A stretch of DNA of 64,000 nt from Planctomycetaceae bacterium (lineage in GTDB: Bacteria > Planctomycetota > Planctomycetia > Planctomycetales > Planctomycetaceae): contig CANJQC010000009.1 of the NCBI GenBank assembly GCA_947476295.1, positions 1 through 64,000 of the forward strand. Direction: 5' to 3'. Positions 26,729 to 36,417 of the stretch are shown one piece after another; position 1 is the stretch's first letter, and every line of letters starts with the position of its first letter. The position numbers and the translations under genes are program-made. The notes under the pieces are model-generated. The model did not search any database and was not told where the DNA came from. It worked only from the letters and a program-made list of their open reading frames with translations.

Positions 26729-28105
26729 ATGAAACGAATCGGTATCCTGACGGCTGGAGGCGACACTCCGGCACTCAATGCAACTATCTATGGAGCCGTC
26801 GAACGGGCAAACGCACTCAAGGTCGAAATTCTGGGACTGCAACGCGGCTATGCAGGTCTGCTTGACAGCCGCGTTCCTCATGTGCATCTCAATCCGCTTT
26901 TTACGTCGATTCCGGAGCTTGATCCCTGCAAAGGTGGTACCTTGCTGGGATCGTCGCGAACCTACATTGATGAAACTCATAATGACCGCCTAGCACTTGT
27001 CGCAGCGCATGTGCGTAAACTGAGGCTCGATGGATTGATCTGCATCGGTGGCGACGGCACAATCAACGGGATGCAGCCGATTTGCGAGATTCTGCCCTGC
27101 GTTCTGGCTCCAAAAACCATCGACAATGATCTGGGGCTAAACTACATCGACGAAGCAAATGAGTGGATTCGGAAGCCGATTGACAGTAACCCGGGATATT
27201 GCGAAGAGCTGGTGCGTTCTCGTGATTCGATGGAACTGGAAGACATCATCAACTATGCGACACCGGGCTATGCGACCGCAGTCTACGCTGTGGCACAGAG
27301 CATTGAACGACTGCGAACCACGGCTGAAAGTCATCGCCGCGTGGCGATCGTGGAAGTTATGGGCCGGCAATCCGGATACATCGCACTTGGTGCCGCATAC
27401 GCGCAGCCCGACATTATTCTGATTCCGGAATCACCGCTCAATCTGGAACAACTGACATCGCGAGTCGTGCAGTTGTATGAACTGCAACAGAACGTTGTGA
27501 TTGTCGTGGGCGAAGGCGTACGCAATGCAGACGGGACAGAACTGGGTGCAACAGAACCAACCTTCGATCCAGCTGGCAACGTGCGTTATAGTGGTGCAGC
27601 AGACGCGATTAGTCAGATGCTGAGTAAGAGCCTAGGTGAAGACGTTTTTTACGACATGCGGGCTTTTGACCCCGCATCATCGGCAATTTTCATTCGAAAA
27701 ATCGGCCATACGCAACGTGGAGGACGCCCCATTCTGTTCGATAGATTCTATGCATCGCAACTGGGCGGCAAGGTCGTGGATCTGCTTGTATCGGGCGAAA
27801 CAAACGAGGTTGCCACCCTGCAGTATGAACGCACATCCGGGTTCCAGGTCAGTTCAATCTCAGCCAACAAGCTGCGCGACCAATGGGGAGAAATTCATCC
27901 TCGTTCAGTCCATCCGTCATTCTACGACGCCAAACGAATGCAGCTATCGCCAGCAGGGATAGAATACCTGCATCCCATCTTCACCAATGCCATTGGTGCC
28001 GACGACGTCGAATGTATCAGGACGCAAATGTTCAGCTCGGGCAGCGTCCGCAATCGCTACCAAAGCGTCAACACCGACATCCGAAAACGAATTCGGTATC
28101 TGTAG
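26729..28105 (+). CDS. pfkA: 6-phosphofructokinase, group with GGDG/PKTIDND signature
   Basis: This 458-residue phosphofructokinase phosphorylates fructose-6-phosphate. Key motifs are ILTAGGDTPALNATI, CIGGDGTINGM (Gly at the position that is Asp in PPi enzymes), PKTIDNDLG (Lys at the position that is Gly in classical ATP enzymes), EVMGRQSGYIALG, and IGHTQRGGRP. The Gly/Lys pair is known in ATP-using enzymes built on the PPi-type scaffold, such as trypanosomatid and actinobacterial forms, so the phosphoryl donor is probably ATP but is not certain. The length exceeds the short E. coli type (about 320), with a C-terminal extension. Confidence 0.92.
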   Translation: MKRIGILTAGGDTPALNATIYGAVERANALKVEILGLQRGYAGLLDSRVPHVHLNPLFTSIPELDPCKGGTLLGSSRTYIDETHNDRLALVAAHVRKLRLDGLICIGGDGTINGMQPICEILPCVLAPKTIDNDLGLNYIDEANEWIRKPIDSNPGYCEELVRSRDSMELEDIINYATPGYATAVYAVAQSIERLRTTAESHRRVAIVEVMGRQSGYIALGAAYAQPDIILIPESPLNLEQLTSRVVQLYELQQNVVIVVGEGVRNADGTELGATEPTFDPAGNVRYSGAADAISQMLSKSLGEDVFYDMRAFDPASSAIFIRKIGHTQRGGRPILFDRFYASQLGGKVVDLLVSGETNEVATLQYERTSGFQVSSISANKLRDQWGEIHPRSVHPSFYDAKRMQLSPAGIEYLHPIFTNAIGADDVECIRTQMFSSGSVRNRYQSVNTDIRKRIRYL

Positions 28106-28636
28106 TGGACCCCACTCAGTCGAAGATGCCCGTGATTTCATTCGCCTTGTTGGCCGCTCGCAGCTTGGACATTCATGTCCGAGTCCTCGCCAGAAGACAT
28201 GGCTGATACGAAACATGCACGATCTACAGCGATCTTTTCATCGGCAGAGCGAATTGGATTAGCGACGGACATGAATGTCTACATTCGTGTCGCTTGTGCC
28301 GTTGCCGTCGCTGTCCTGTGTGAACTGACGCCTGCCAACCCGTTCGCCGCTGTCGCTCGGAGAACTTCGTCGCCCTGAGGCCACCGGTATTCTGCTGTTC
28401 GCTGAGAAAATCATCGCTCAACAAGTGATCCCCAGAAAACCAAAAGCAACCAGTCAAACATGCCAAAACACGGTCGGCGGCCCAATCTCGAAGCTGAATT
28501 GCGTTACCTGCCATCCGATGTCGGCAAGCTGTGTATCTTCCTAGTCGTCGTCGCAAATTGGATGGCTGGTATCAGTTGCAGCACCTTATCTTGTGCCGCC
28601 GCAGTCAGAGAATTCAAGTTTTGGAAAATGGAATTT
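28106..28636. other. Intergenic region at the left edge of a decayed island
   Basis: No gene is supported in these 531 bases; the open frames lack family resemblance. The stretch carries the inverted repeat 28168-28279 and leads into the RTX-like pseudogene. It may be sequence left over from earlier insertions. Confidence 0.45.
28168..28279. repeat. Inverted repeat, 14-bp perfect arms
   Basis: GACATTCATGTCCG (28168-28181) and CGGACATGAATGTC (28266-28279) are perfect reverse complements separated by 84 bases. The core GACATTCATGTC is also the centre of the palindrome at 1807-1834, so this is a recurring element. It follows the phosphofructokinase stop. Confidence 0.7.
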
Positions 28637-29894
28637 CTACAGCCAGCTGCTGATTTCGGTGAAGACGCTGTCTAGGTCCGCATCGGTGACTGTATCTCGA
28701 TTGGCTTCAATCGCACCAATGCTGTTGCGCAAATACCAGTCTTTGCCATTGCCGCCATTCCGCGTGTCCATCACATTGTCTTCCTTGACCGTGGCGGAAG
28801 TCAGCCTGTAGCTGCCGTTGGCTCCGCCCGCCAAAGTGCCGAGCAAATGCGCCACGCGATTGTCGTAGCTGCTGGCCGAGGTCCATTCACTTCGCAAGGC
28901 GATCAATGCGAGAACATTATTCTCACCTGTGTATCCGGTCCCCAGCAACAGGTTTTCGCCTGAACCACCGGTGAGTGTGTCAGCACCAATGCCACCAATC
29001 AGGATGTCCTTTCCTGTGCCGCCGTTGAGCTTATCATTGCCCGCACCGCCCGAGAGAACATTCGTACTGCGACTAATCGTCACTCGACCAGCCACATGCG
29101 TTAGCGTGAACGCATCATTTCTAGGCGTACCAACAGGCTGGCGGAGCACGTTGATCATCTTCGTCGGCTGGTTGCTCGTTCCATCATCACCGTCCGTGAG
29201 AGTGACACGGACTGCTCGAGTCAGTGTCGATGGATTCTCCGACAGACTGTGGAACGTCACATTCCTGAGCAGTGCCTGCACGGCTAGTGGTGTCGCATTG
29301 GCATTTAATGTGACGGTCAGTGTGGTTGCTCCGACAAATGTCCCGATGCCCACACCACCGTAACTCACGGTATTACCACTGATCCCAATCGGACCGGCCG
29401 CATTTCCAGCGTGTCTAATGCGGATTCGATCAGTCAATTCCGAATTTGCCGTGATGGCCACTGTTAGTTTGCCACCAGCCATGTTCGCTGAGTCCACGTC
29501 AACCACGGTAGCGTTCGTATCGAGAACGACCGGCGAAGCGTTTTCCATGTATGACACAGTCGTATCGAATGCTCCCACAACGGGATTATCATTGACTGCC
29601 ACCAGCATGATTGGCTTCATAGATGGTAGCTCGTCCCACCATCACCATCCGTCAGCGTGACTCCAAAATTTCGATTTGCTGTGCCGGGATTCTCGCTAAC
29701 AGCGAGACGGTGAACACCAACGGCGCATTCCCCAGAGTACCTTCCGATTGAGATACGGTAGTCGGAGCGATCGACAATCCTAGTGCCATCAGGGTCACTG
29801 TGTTGTCAATGCTGGTCGAGCCTAGACCGAACTTGAACGGCTCCAAAATGAGCTTTGAGCGGTAGAAGACTGGGATTTGATCAAAGAACGGCAA
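28637..29894 (-). pseudogene. Frameshifted fragment of an RTX/cadherin-like surface protein
   Basis: The last 327 codons (29620 down to 28637) encode a cadherin-like repeat and then RTX calcium-binding nonapeptides (GGAGNDKLNGGTGKDIL, GGIGADTLTGGSGENLLLG). Upstream coding continues in other frames. A frame ending at 29652 reads SIAPTTVSQSEGTLGNAPLVFTVSL and is then shifted. The matching sequence VSENPGTANRNFGVTLTDGDGGTS continues in a second frame to a stop near 29620, after which KPIMLVAVNDNP resumes in the third. It duplicates the later repeat LSENPSTLTRAVRVTLTDGDDGTS. Two frameshifts and no secretion or N-terminal region mark it as a decayed 3' remnant of a larger exported adhesin-type gene. 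Confidence 0.75.
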
Positions 29895-29970
29895 CTATCA
29901 AATTACATGTGTAGCCAGAACCTATCAAGATTTTCCTAGACTTTGTTTTTCCTGCCGCTACAAATCTGCC

Positions 29971-30937
29971 ATGAGCAAGCCCGACAAACGCCCCGTGCGT
30001 GTGGCGGAAATTAAAAAGACACTCAAAGGCAAGGTTCACGTTTCAACGTACCTCCGCAGAACGTTTCGGCAGGATGGCAAGGTCAAGCATGAGACCGTGG
30101 CCAATATCTCCGACCTGCCCGGACGATATGCTCGCCGTCGAAGTGTTCCCCGGCAACACGGCAGACCCGAAAGCATTCACAAGCAACGTCGGGCACGTTC
30201 GCAAGTGGTTTGGCATTACAAACGAGGTGTTCGTGGGTGATCGCGGGATGATCACGGCGAAACGCATCAACGAGGATCTGCGAGACTTGGACGGGCTCGC
30301 ATGGATTTCGGCGTTGCGAACAGAAGGCATTCGGTCAGTCGTCGACGCGGGCAAAATCAGCCGTTCATTGTTCGACGAAAAGGACCTGGCGGCGATCACG
30401 GACGAAGAACATTTTCCTAGTGAACGCTTCATCGTGTGTCGCAATCCGCTGCTGGCCGACGAACGCGATCGTAAGCGTGAAGAACTGCTCAAGGCGACGG
30501 AAAAAGATCTGGATAAGATCGTCGCCGCCACTCAGCGAACGCGTAAGCCACTGCATTGTGAAGATGAGATCGGACTGGCTGCAGGCCAGGTAATCGGCGG
30601 TCATAAAATGAAGAAGCACTTTGAACTGACAATGACGGAGAACAGTTTCTCATACGCGCGTCGTCAGGAGAAAATTACGGAGGAGGCTGCACTGGATGGC
30701 CTGTACGTGATTAGGACCTGCGTGAATGAAGAGCGGATGCAATCCGAACAGGTCGTGCTGATGTACAAGAGCCTTGCGAAGGTCGAACCGTTCTTCCACA
30801 CACTGCCAGCCCGGCGTCTAGTAGTAATGCCGAGCTTCCGTCAGCGTGCCGCTGCCGTGCGCATCTTTGAGGATGCGGTAGCCACGAGTGTCGTACAGAG
30901 GTGCCTTATGGCAAAAGTCGAGCTAAGCCGCAATTGA
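29971..30937 (+). pseudogene. IS1634-type transposase, internally deleted and truncated
   Basis: The 5' part encodes a transposase N-terminus (about 50 residues, to NISDLP near 30118). The frame then shifts and jumps to the middle of the protein: MLAVEVFPGNTADPKAFTSNV and VFVGDRGMITAKRINEDL, typical of IS1634-family DDE enzymes. A block of roughly a hundred or more codons is missing at the junction. The 3' end is also broken: MYKSLAKVEPFFHTLPARR runs into unrelated sequence where the family continues with its RPIHHR segment. It overlaps the 3' end of the convergent P450 gene. Inverted terminal repeats were not found. Confidence 0.8.
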
Positions 30938-32353
30938 GATTTCTCGTGTCATGTCCGGCAGTTGAACCAGATTATGGACCGAACCAAAAACTGGCACACT
31001 GACCGGCAGTTGGTCACAAGGCAGAAGCGTGGCCGGGATGGAACTGGTTGGGCCGAGCATTGTGGAAATGACGTGCCCGTTGATGGTGCTCATCGGCTGG
31101 ATCTGGAAGTTGAATCGCTTGAGCATAATTGTCAGAGCTGTGCGAATTTCGGCCATTGCCAGTGGTGCCCCGATGCACATTCTCGGGCCAGCTCCGAACG
31201 GCAGATATTCGTACGCCGAAGGCGTGATTGTGGCCCACCGTTCCGGCATAAAGCAGTCGGCGCTGGCGTACAGGTCAGGACGGTGGTGAGTGATGTATTG
31301 ACTGAAAATCACAGGCGTTCCGGGATTCATCCGAACCGGGCCAAGCGATGTCGGCTGCACGGCGATTCGTTGTGAATACGACGAAGCCGGCAGGACTCGC
31401 ATGCTCTCCTTGATGACTGCGTCAAGATACGGCAAGCGATCCAGTTCTTCGAGTGTTGGAGTAAATGCGGATACGTTTGTGCTGAGTTCCGTCTGCAGTT
31501 TCTGCAGCACGTCCGGATGCTGAGACAACAAAAACAGCGTCCAGCTGAAGGTATGTGCGGTCGTCAAATGTGCGGCTGCGAACAGCAGCGTTGCGTGGCC
31601 TGTCAATTGATTGTCGGTGAGTTTTTCCTGTGATTGTTGAGCCTGAAAAAGCAGGCTGAGAATGTTCAGGCGATCATGCTGAATGCTGCGATGCGACTGA
31701 AACATTTCGCGAACGGACTGCTCCAGTTCCTCCGCCTGCTCAAGCAGATCGTCATAACCCTCAGCAAACTGTGGCGACGACACCAGCGCCCCTAGGCCGA
31801 TTTCATGATTTCGATGCACCCAGCGATCGATCAACGCGCCCAGACGATACGCGAAAGCAGCATCGTCCACACCAAACAAAAGTGCAGCCGTCATTTTAAG
31901 CATGAACTGAACCATTTCGGAGTTCAGGTCACAGGCGTCTCCGGCGTTCCAGTTGTCCGTCAAATCACGGGCGATCTGGCAAATCGTCTGGTGATAGCCG
32001 GGAAGAATCTTCTTTGCAAAGACATCCTTCATCATCCGCCGCGCGTCACGATGTTCGGCACCGTTCTGGCTAAGCAAACCCGACGTAACGCGGCGCTGGG
32101 CAGAGTTACGATTACCTCGGACGGCGAAGAAACGAGACTCGAACACCTGAGTGTTGGACAGGACTTCGCGATTGAGTTCCGGCGAAAACACGAAAACCAG
32201 TCGTTGATCGTTTTCCTCCAGCACGGCCAGGTCACCGTGATCGCGATTGAGCCGTTTCATGCAGGCAATCGGGTCGTCTGCAAACTGCATCAGTGGACCG
32301 CGTGTTAATCGAACCCCGGGATCGTGCAGCGAGAGCTTCGGTCGGTCGGACAT
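30923..32353 (-). CDS. Cytochrome P450
   Basis: This 476-residue soluble bacterial P450 is a heme monooxygenase-type enzyme. The heme loop FGAGPRMCIGAPLA gives the thiolate ligand near Cys393, the K-helix has KESMR (ExxR near 316-319), and FMPERW precedes them. In the I-helix the usual AGxD/ET(T/S) is replaced by AAHLTT (near 260-265), so the conserved acidic residue is a Leu. This could alter proton delivery or indicate a peroxygenase or isomerase-type reaction. No ferredoxin or reductase is adjacent. The ATG at 32353 is chosen over one 15 codons upstream. The substrate is unknown. Confidence 0.92.
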   Translation of the reverse strand: MSDRPKLSLHDPGVRLTRGPLMQFADDPIACMKRLNRDHGDLAVLEENDQRLVFVFSPELNREVLSNTQVFESRFFAVRGNRNSAQRRVTSGLLSQNGAEHRDARRMMKDVFAKKILPGYHQTICQIARDLTDNWNAGDACDLNSEMVQFMLKMTAALLFGVDDAAFAYRLGALIDRWVHRNHEIGLGALVSSPQFAEGYDDLLEQAEELEQSVREMFQSHRSIQHDRLNILSLLFQAQQSQEKLTDNQLTGHATLLFAAAHLTTAHTFSWTLFLLSQHPDVLQKLQTELSTNVSAFTPTLEELDRLPYLDAVIKESMRVLPASSYSQRIAVQPTSLGPVRMNPGTPVIFSQYITHHRPDLYASADCFMPERWATITPSAYEYLPFGAGPRMCIGAPLAMAEIRTALTIMLKRFNFQIQPMSTINGHVISTMLGPTSSIPATLLPCDQLPVSVPVFGSVHNLVQLPDMTREISIAA

Positions 32354-32506
32354 CGCAGGTCTTCCATGACAGTTGATCGGAGCCAGCAGACGCTCCACGT
32401 CCGCTCCGTCGCGCGACCGCTCTACCGGCCATGCGTGCCCGACAGTTCTACCACATCCGATTAGTTAAAGCGAACCAGTTTTCTGAATTGAGACGATCCT
32501 CGAAAA

Positions 32507-33421
32507 TCAGGAAGCCCTGTTCTTCGCCGCGTGGGGATGGGCTTTTTCGTAGGTCTCACGCAGTCGCCGAGTGCTGACGTGCGTATAAATCTGAGTCGTC
32601 GTCAGACTCTTGTGACCCAGCAATTCCTGAACACTGCGCAAGTCGGCTCCACCATCCAGCAAGTGAGTTGCAAAACTGTGTCGCAGCGTGTGCGGCGTCG
32701 TTTGCTGTGTCAACCCGGCCGTCAGGATATGCGTTTCAAGCATTCTGCCAATACTTCGCGTGGTCAGCCGCCGTCCAAAACGGTTCAGAAACATGGCCGA
32801 ACGTTGCTTCTCTGCGGCCTTGGCATCCGGAGCTCGCACTTCAACCCAACGATCCAAGGCTTTGGAAGCATAACTGCCGACCGGAGAGATTCTCTCTTTG
32901 CGCCCTTTACCCAGAACTCGCAGAATTCCTGCCGACCGATCCCAATCTTTCAAATCAATTCCAACGACTTCTGAAACACGAAGTCCGGCGGAGTACATTG
33001 TTTCGAGAATCGCGCGATCTCGCAGGCCTGCATCGGAATTCGCTGGCGGAGCGATGAGTAGAGCGCCGACCTGATCGGTGGTCAGAAAATGAGGCAGTTT
33101 GCGACCGCTGCGAGGTGTTCGCAACGGCTTGGCGGGATTCGTTTTGCATATCCCCTCGCGATTGCAGTACCGAAAAAAACTGCGAAGACAGGCAAGTCTT
33201 CGTGCGACGGTCGTGCGAGCGTATCCGCATTCGTGCAGCCAAGCGACGTAGGATCGCAGGATTCCGACTTCGATGTGTTGTGGCTCTGGCACGGAGCCCG
33301 TCGTTTCCTGCAGGAATTCGATGACATGGGACAGGTCATCGGCGTACGACTTAATAGTCAATGCGGACGCATTGCGTTCGATTCGCAGGTAATTCAGAAA
33401 TGCCTGGATGGCAGCATGCAT
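32507..33421 (-). CDS. xerC: Tyrosine recombinase XerC/XerD
   Basis: This 304-residue tyrosine recombinase has an N-terminal SAM-like DNA-binding domain ([23 protein letters not shown]) and a complete catalytic set: Arg148 (GLRVSE), Lys172 (GKGRKER), His244 and Arg247 ([10 protein letters not shown]), His270 (LLGHKSL) and Tyr279 (TQIYTH). Length and motifs fit the housekeeping Xer proteins that resolve chromosome dimers; a phage-type integrase would usually be longer at the N-terminus. The small gene at 33442 lies 20 bases upstream on the same strand, suggesting co-transcription. XerC versus XerD cannot be settled here. Confidence 0.93.
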   Translation of the reverse strand: MHAAIQAFLNYLRIERNASALTIKSYADDLSHVIEFLQETTGSVPEPQHIEVGILRSYVAWLHECGYARTTVARRLACLRSFFRYCNREGICKTNPAKPLRTPRSGRKLPHFLTTDQVGALLIAPPANSDAGLRDRAILETMYSAGLRVSEVVGIDLKDWDRSAGILRVLGKGRKERISPVGSYASKALDRWVEVRAPDAKAAEKQRSAMFLNRFGRRLTTRSIGRMLETHILTAGLTQQTTPHTLRHSFATHLLDGGADLRSVQELLGHKSLTTTQIYTHVSTRRLRETYEKAHPHAAKNRAS

Positions 33422-33441
33422 GGCAAAGTTCCCGAAGCCAT

Positions 33442-33669
33442 TCAGAAGAAGGTTGGAAAATCTTCGGTTTCCATATCAGCCTCTTCACTTTGCAGATCGC
33501 GTACGCGCTGAGATAATGTTGCCGCATCATACCATGTAAAGTCAAGTTCAGGGTCACCTGCAAATTCAGCGAGTTGAGACAGAACCTGCCGGACGCTGTT
33601 GTCATCGTAAAGAAAAATGTATCTCTGGCCGTTCCGAACAAGTGCCAAAACGTTGACCGCTTGACTCAT
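33442..33669 (-). CDS. Small acidic protein upstream of xerC
   Basis: This 75-residue protein is not recognised. It starts [23 protein letters not shown] and ends in an acidic tail ([14 protein letters not shown]). A GAGG about seven bases before the ATG supports the start, and the close spacing to xerC supports a two-gene unit. No signal peptide or membrane segment is present. Its composition is that of a real, folded small protein. Confidence 0.7.
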   Translation of the reverse strand: MSQAVNVLALVRNGQRYIFLYDDNSVRQVLSQLAEFAGDPELDFTWYDAATLSQRVRDLQSEEADMETEDFPTFF

Positions 33670-33864
33670 ATCAGCCTCGCTCCATCAAAGCCGCGACAAG
33701 GTGAATTCTTTGCTGCCATCTGTATCGGACGCGGGGGTGTTGAGTTTCGAAACATTCACAGACTGTGTAAAACTCAAGGATCAAAGATAAGCGCCTGCCG
33801 TCAAGAACACCGCAAACCGAATTGTCTCCGGCAGTTCATGCTGGTTAGTGTAAAGAGGAATCTC

Positions 33865-35325
33865 ATGAATCCCGCCGAAGTGGAACGCCCATCGCGCAAG
33901 CCATATCCGGAAACACCTTCCGGAATCATGCGTCTGCCTGCCAGCTTTAAAGCGGCCGCCGCCGCCGCACGATATTTCGATCCATCCAGTCGCGAAGCCC
34001 AGGCGGAATCGATCACCGTGCGAATTCGCTGGTTCGGTTTGTGCGTCGGATATCTGTACGTCAATCTTGTGCAGCGCGAGAGCGGTCGTTCGGAGCTGAA
34101 CGGCATGTTGACGCTGGGCGCTGTCTACGCGCTGATGGATACGCTGGCCAGTTGGAAAGGCAAGGTCTTGCTGGCGGAATATCGCATCGGCATTTCGCTG
34201 ATGGAGGCGCTGTTCATCGGATTGTTGTGCAATTTTGATCATGGTGTGAGCAGTCCGTTTCGATTTTATTATTTTCTGTCGCTGCTGGTCTGCGCGATTC
34301 GCCATTCACCGAAACTCACATTTACAACGTTCGGGCTGCATTCCATCAGCTACATCGTGCTGGGGCTGTATGCAGCACCTCAGCAGGAAGCCGACATTGT
34401 CACTGTCATCCTGACACTGGTCTTTTTCGGCTGGGCCGCCTGGGCCATCATCTCGCTGACGGGACTGCTCAGGTCGGCTGGACAGAAGCTCGTAATTCTG
34501 AACGAAGAATTGCAGTCAAATCAACAACTGCTGGAACGCCGAATCGCAGTCCGCACAAAAGAGTTACAGGAATCACAGGCAATGCTGGTCCAGCAGGAGA
34601 AGCAGGCGGCGTTTGGATTGCTGGCTGCCGGCATCGCACATGAAGTTGGTAATCCGCTGGCGTCGATCAGTTCCATCATCCAGATGCTCAATCGAAAGAA
34701 TTCCGATGTGCATGTCAAAGAACGCCTAGACCTAGTGGATGGGCAACTCACCAGAATCCAGCGAACGCTGCGTGAGTTAACAGGATTCAGCCGCCCGACT
34801 AATCAACAGCAATCCACCGTCGATGTGCATGCTGCGATCAATGATGCATTGAACATTGCGAAGTATTACAAACGCTGGAAGGGCAAGTCCGTCGTTTCAA
34901 ACTTTGCCTCCGAATTGCCGCACATCCGAACTGTGTACGATCAGCTTGTGCAGGTGATGCTCAACTTAATCCTCAACGCTCTTGACGCCACAAACGAAGG
35001 TGCTGCGATGGAAATTACCACAGAGCTGATTCCGGAAACTGATTCCGTGCCCGCTCGGATTGGTATTCGTGTTCGAGATGAAGGTCACGGGATTCCGAAG
35101 GAATCGCAGGAACAGATCTTTCAGCCCTACTACACGACCAAGGATCATGGCACAGGACTTGGACTGTTCGTGTGCCGCCAACTCACGCGACACGCACTGG
35201 GAGGAGAAATCACGCTGGTTAAATCGACACAGCAAGGGACAGAATTCTTTGTAACGCTGCCCGTCGTGACGGATTCCGGATCTGACGACAGCTCCCACTC
35301 GACCATCGCTCATGCTGTTGTGTGA
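33865..35325 (+). CDS. Membrane-bound sensor histidine kinase
   Basis: This 486-residue kinase has about six hydrophobic segments in residues 50-215, then a coiled coil (GQKLVILNEELQSNQQLLERR). The dimerisation/phosphoacceptor helix AAGIAHEVGNPLASISSI carries His259. The ATPase domain has LNLILNALDAT (N box), VRDEGHGIP (G1), YYTTKDHGTGLGLFVC (F/G2 region), and ends by residue 486. The H-box and compact ATPase domain resemble NtrB-type kinases. The ATG at 33865 has an AGAGGA eight bases upstream; earlier in-frame starts give unconserved sequence. No response regulator gene is adjacent, so its partner is unknown. Confidence 0.92.
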   Translation: MNPAEVERPSRKPYPETPSGIMRLPASFKAAAAAARYFDPSSREAQAESITVRIRWFGLCVGYLYVNLVQRESGRSELNGMLTLGAVYALMDTLASWKGKVLLAEYRIGISLMEALFIGLLCNFDHGVSSPFRFYYFLSLLVCAIRHSPKLTFTTFGLHSISYIVLGLYAAPQQEADIVTVILTLVFFGWAAWAIISLTGLLRSAGQKLVILNEELQSNQQLLERRIAVRTKELQESQAMLVQQEKQAAFGLLAAGIAHEVGNPLASISSIIQMLNRKNSDVHVKERLDLVDGQLTRIQRTLRELTGFSRPTNQQQSTVDVHAAINDALNIAKYYKRWKGKSVVSNFASELPHIRTVYDQLVQVMLNLILNALDATNEGAAMEITTELIPETDSVPARIGIRVRDEGHGIPKESQEQIFQPYYTTKDHGTGLGLFVCRQLTRHALGGEITLVKSTQQGTEFFVTLPVVTDSGSDDSSHSTIAHAVV

Positions 35326-35340
35326 GCGGCGCGGCCACAG

Positions 35341-36402
35341 CTATTCGGGCAGCGTTTCGGAAAAGAATCGCCGCCAGTTTCCATGCATGATTCCGGCGAT
35401 ATCGGCATCAGCATAGCCGCGTTTGCGCAGCAGGTCCGGGATCCGCTGCAGGTCGGAAATACGATCGAGATCGGACGGTGTCTGTTCGACGCCAAAGCCG
35501 CCGTCCAGATCACTGCCAATGCCGACATGCCGCGTGCTGCCAGCCAGTTGACACACGATATCGATGTTCTCCACCACGCGGTCCATCGTCACGGTCACTT
35601 CGCTCACATGCCGCACGTAACCCGGCTGCAACATGATCACATCCAGCGCCATCCCGATCACACCATTCCGTTCAATCACGGCTTTGTACTGTTCATCAGA
35701 AAACTGTCGCTGCCATGGTGCCAATCGACGGGAATTCTGATGACTTGCATGAATCCGGCCGTCGAATCGATCCAGCACCTGCCAGAACGCAACGTCGGAC
35801 AGGTGTGTCACATCAACTGTCATCCCAAGTTCGCCGATGCGCTTCAGTAACGGAATCGCATCCACAGCGAGTCCGACTTCCGACAACGTCCCGCCACCAT
35901 AGCGGTTGGCGCCGTAATGAGTGAGCCCGATGGCTCGCAGCCCGTGTTCGTAAAACTCATCAATCGTGTCCGGCACCAACAATGGGTCGGCACCTTCCAT
36001 CGTCTGGATGAAACCCAGTGGCGTAATTTCCGGTTTTTTTTCGCAGTCCTGAAAATGTGACTCCAAATCACTCCGCGTGCGGATGGCTCGCAGATATCCG
36101 GCTTGTACCATCGCCTTGTGCCATGCCAGATGCGCATGAGCGATCGCGTAGCAGGTGGCTGGAGAAGTCCAGCCGAAACTGTGATTGATTTCGCGTTCCT
36201 GCCGTGCCAGAAGTGTTGAAAGGCAGACACGAATTTCACCGCGCTGCAGTTCAGGAAAACTGAGCGTACAACCGCAGCGACCCGCCTCCTTCATTCCCAG
36301 CGCCCGTTCCTGAGCCCGCAGTTCCGCAACATCGCAACGCAGGTCACGATTCCAGTCCACGCCGTTCAGGGCAAGGTCCAGATGAGCGTCAAAAATCAGC
36401 AT
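35341..36402 (-). CDS. Membrane-dipeptidase-like metallopeptidase (M19)
   Basis: This 353-residue protein belongs to the renal dipeptidase family. Zinc-site features are DAHLDLA at the N-terminus (HxD), GFIQTMEGADP (bridging Glu), VDVTHLSDVAFW and IHASHQNSR (His ligands), and HVGIGSDLDGGFG near the C-terminus. No export signal is apparent, so it may act in the cytoplasm on dipeptides, possibly D-amino-acid-containing ones. It lies 15 bases downstream of the phosphoesterase gene on the same strand, indicating an operon. Confidence 0.9.
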   Translation of the reverse strand: MLIFDAHLDLALNGVDWNRDLRCDVAELRAQERALGMKEAGRCGCTLSFPELQRGEIRVCLSTLLARQEREINHSFGWTSPATCYAIAHAHLAWHKAMVQAGYLRAIRTRSDLESHFQDCEKKPEITPLGFIQTMEGADPLLVPDTIDEFYEHGLRAIGLTHYGANRYGGGTLSEVGLAVDAIPLLKRIGELGMTVDVTHLSDVAFWQVLDRFDGRIHASHQNSRRLAPWQRQFSDEQYKAVIERNGVIGMALDVIMLQPGYVRHVSEVTVTMDRVVENIDIVCQLAGSTRHVGIGSDLDGGFGVEQTPSDLDRISDLQRIPDLLRKRGYADADIAGIMHGNWRRFFSETLPE

Positions 36403-36417
36403 TCAAATCTCCGTGAA

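Noticed and set aside
28460-28675. A 71-codon plus-strand gene in the decayed island
   Set aside because: No family resemblance, and it overlaps the end of the RTX-like remnant on the other strand.
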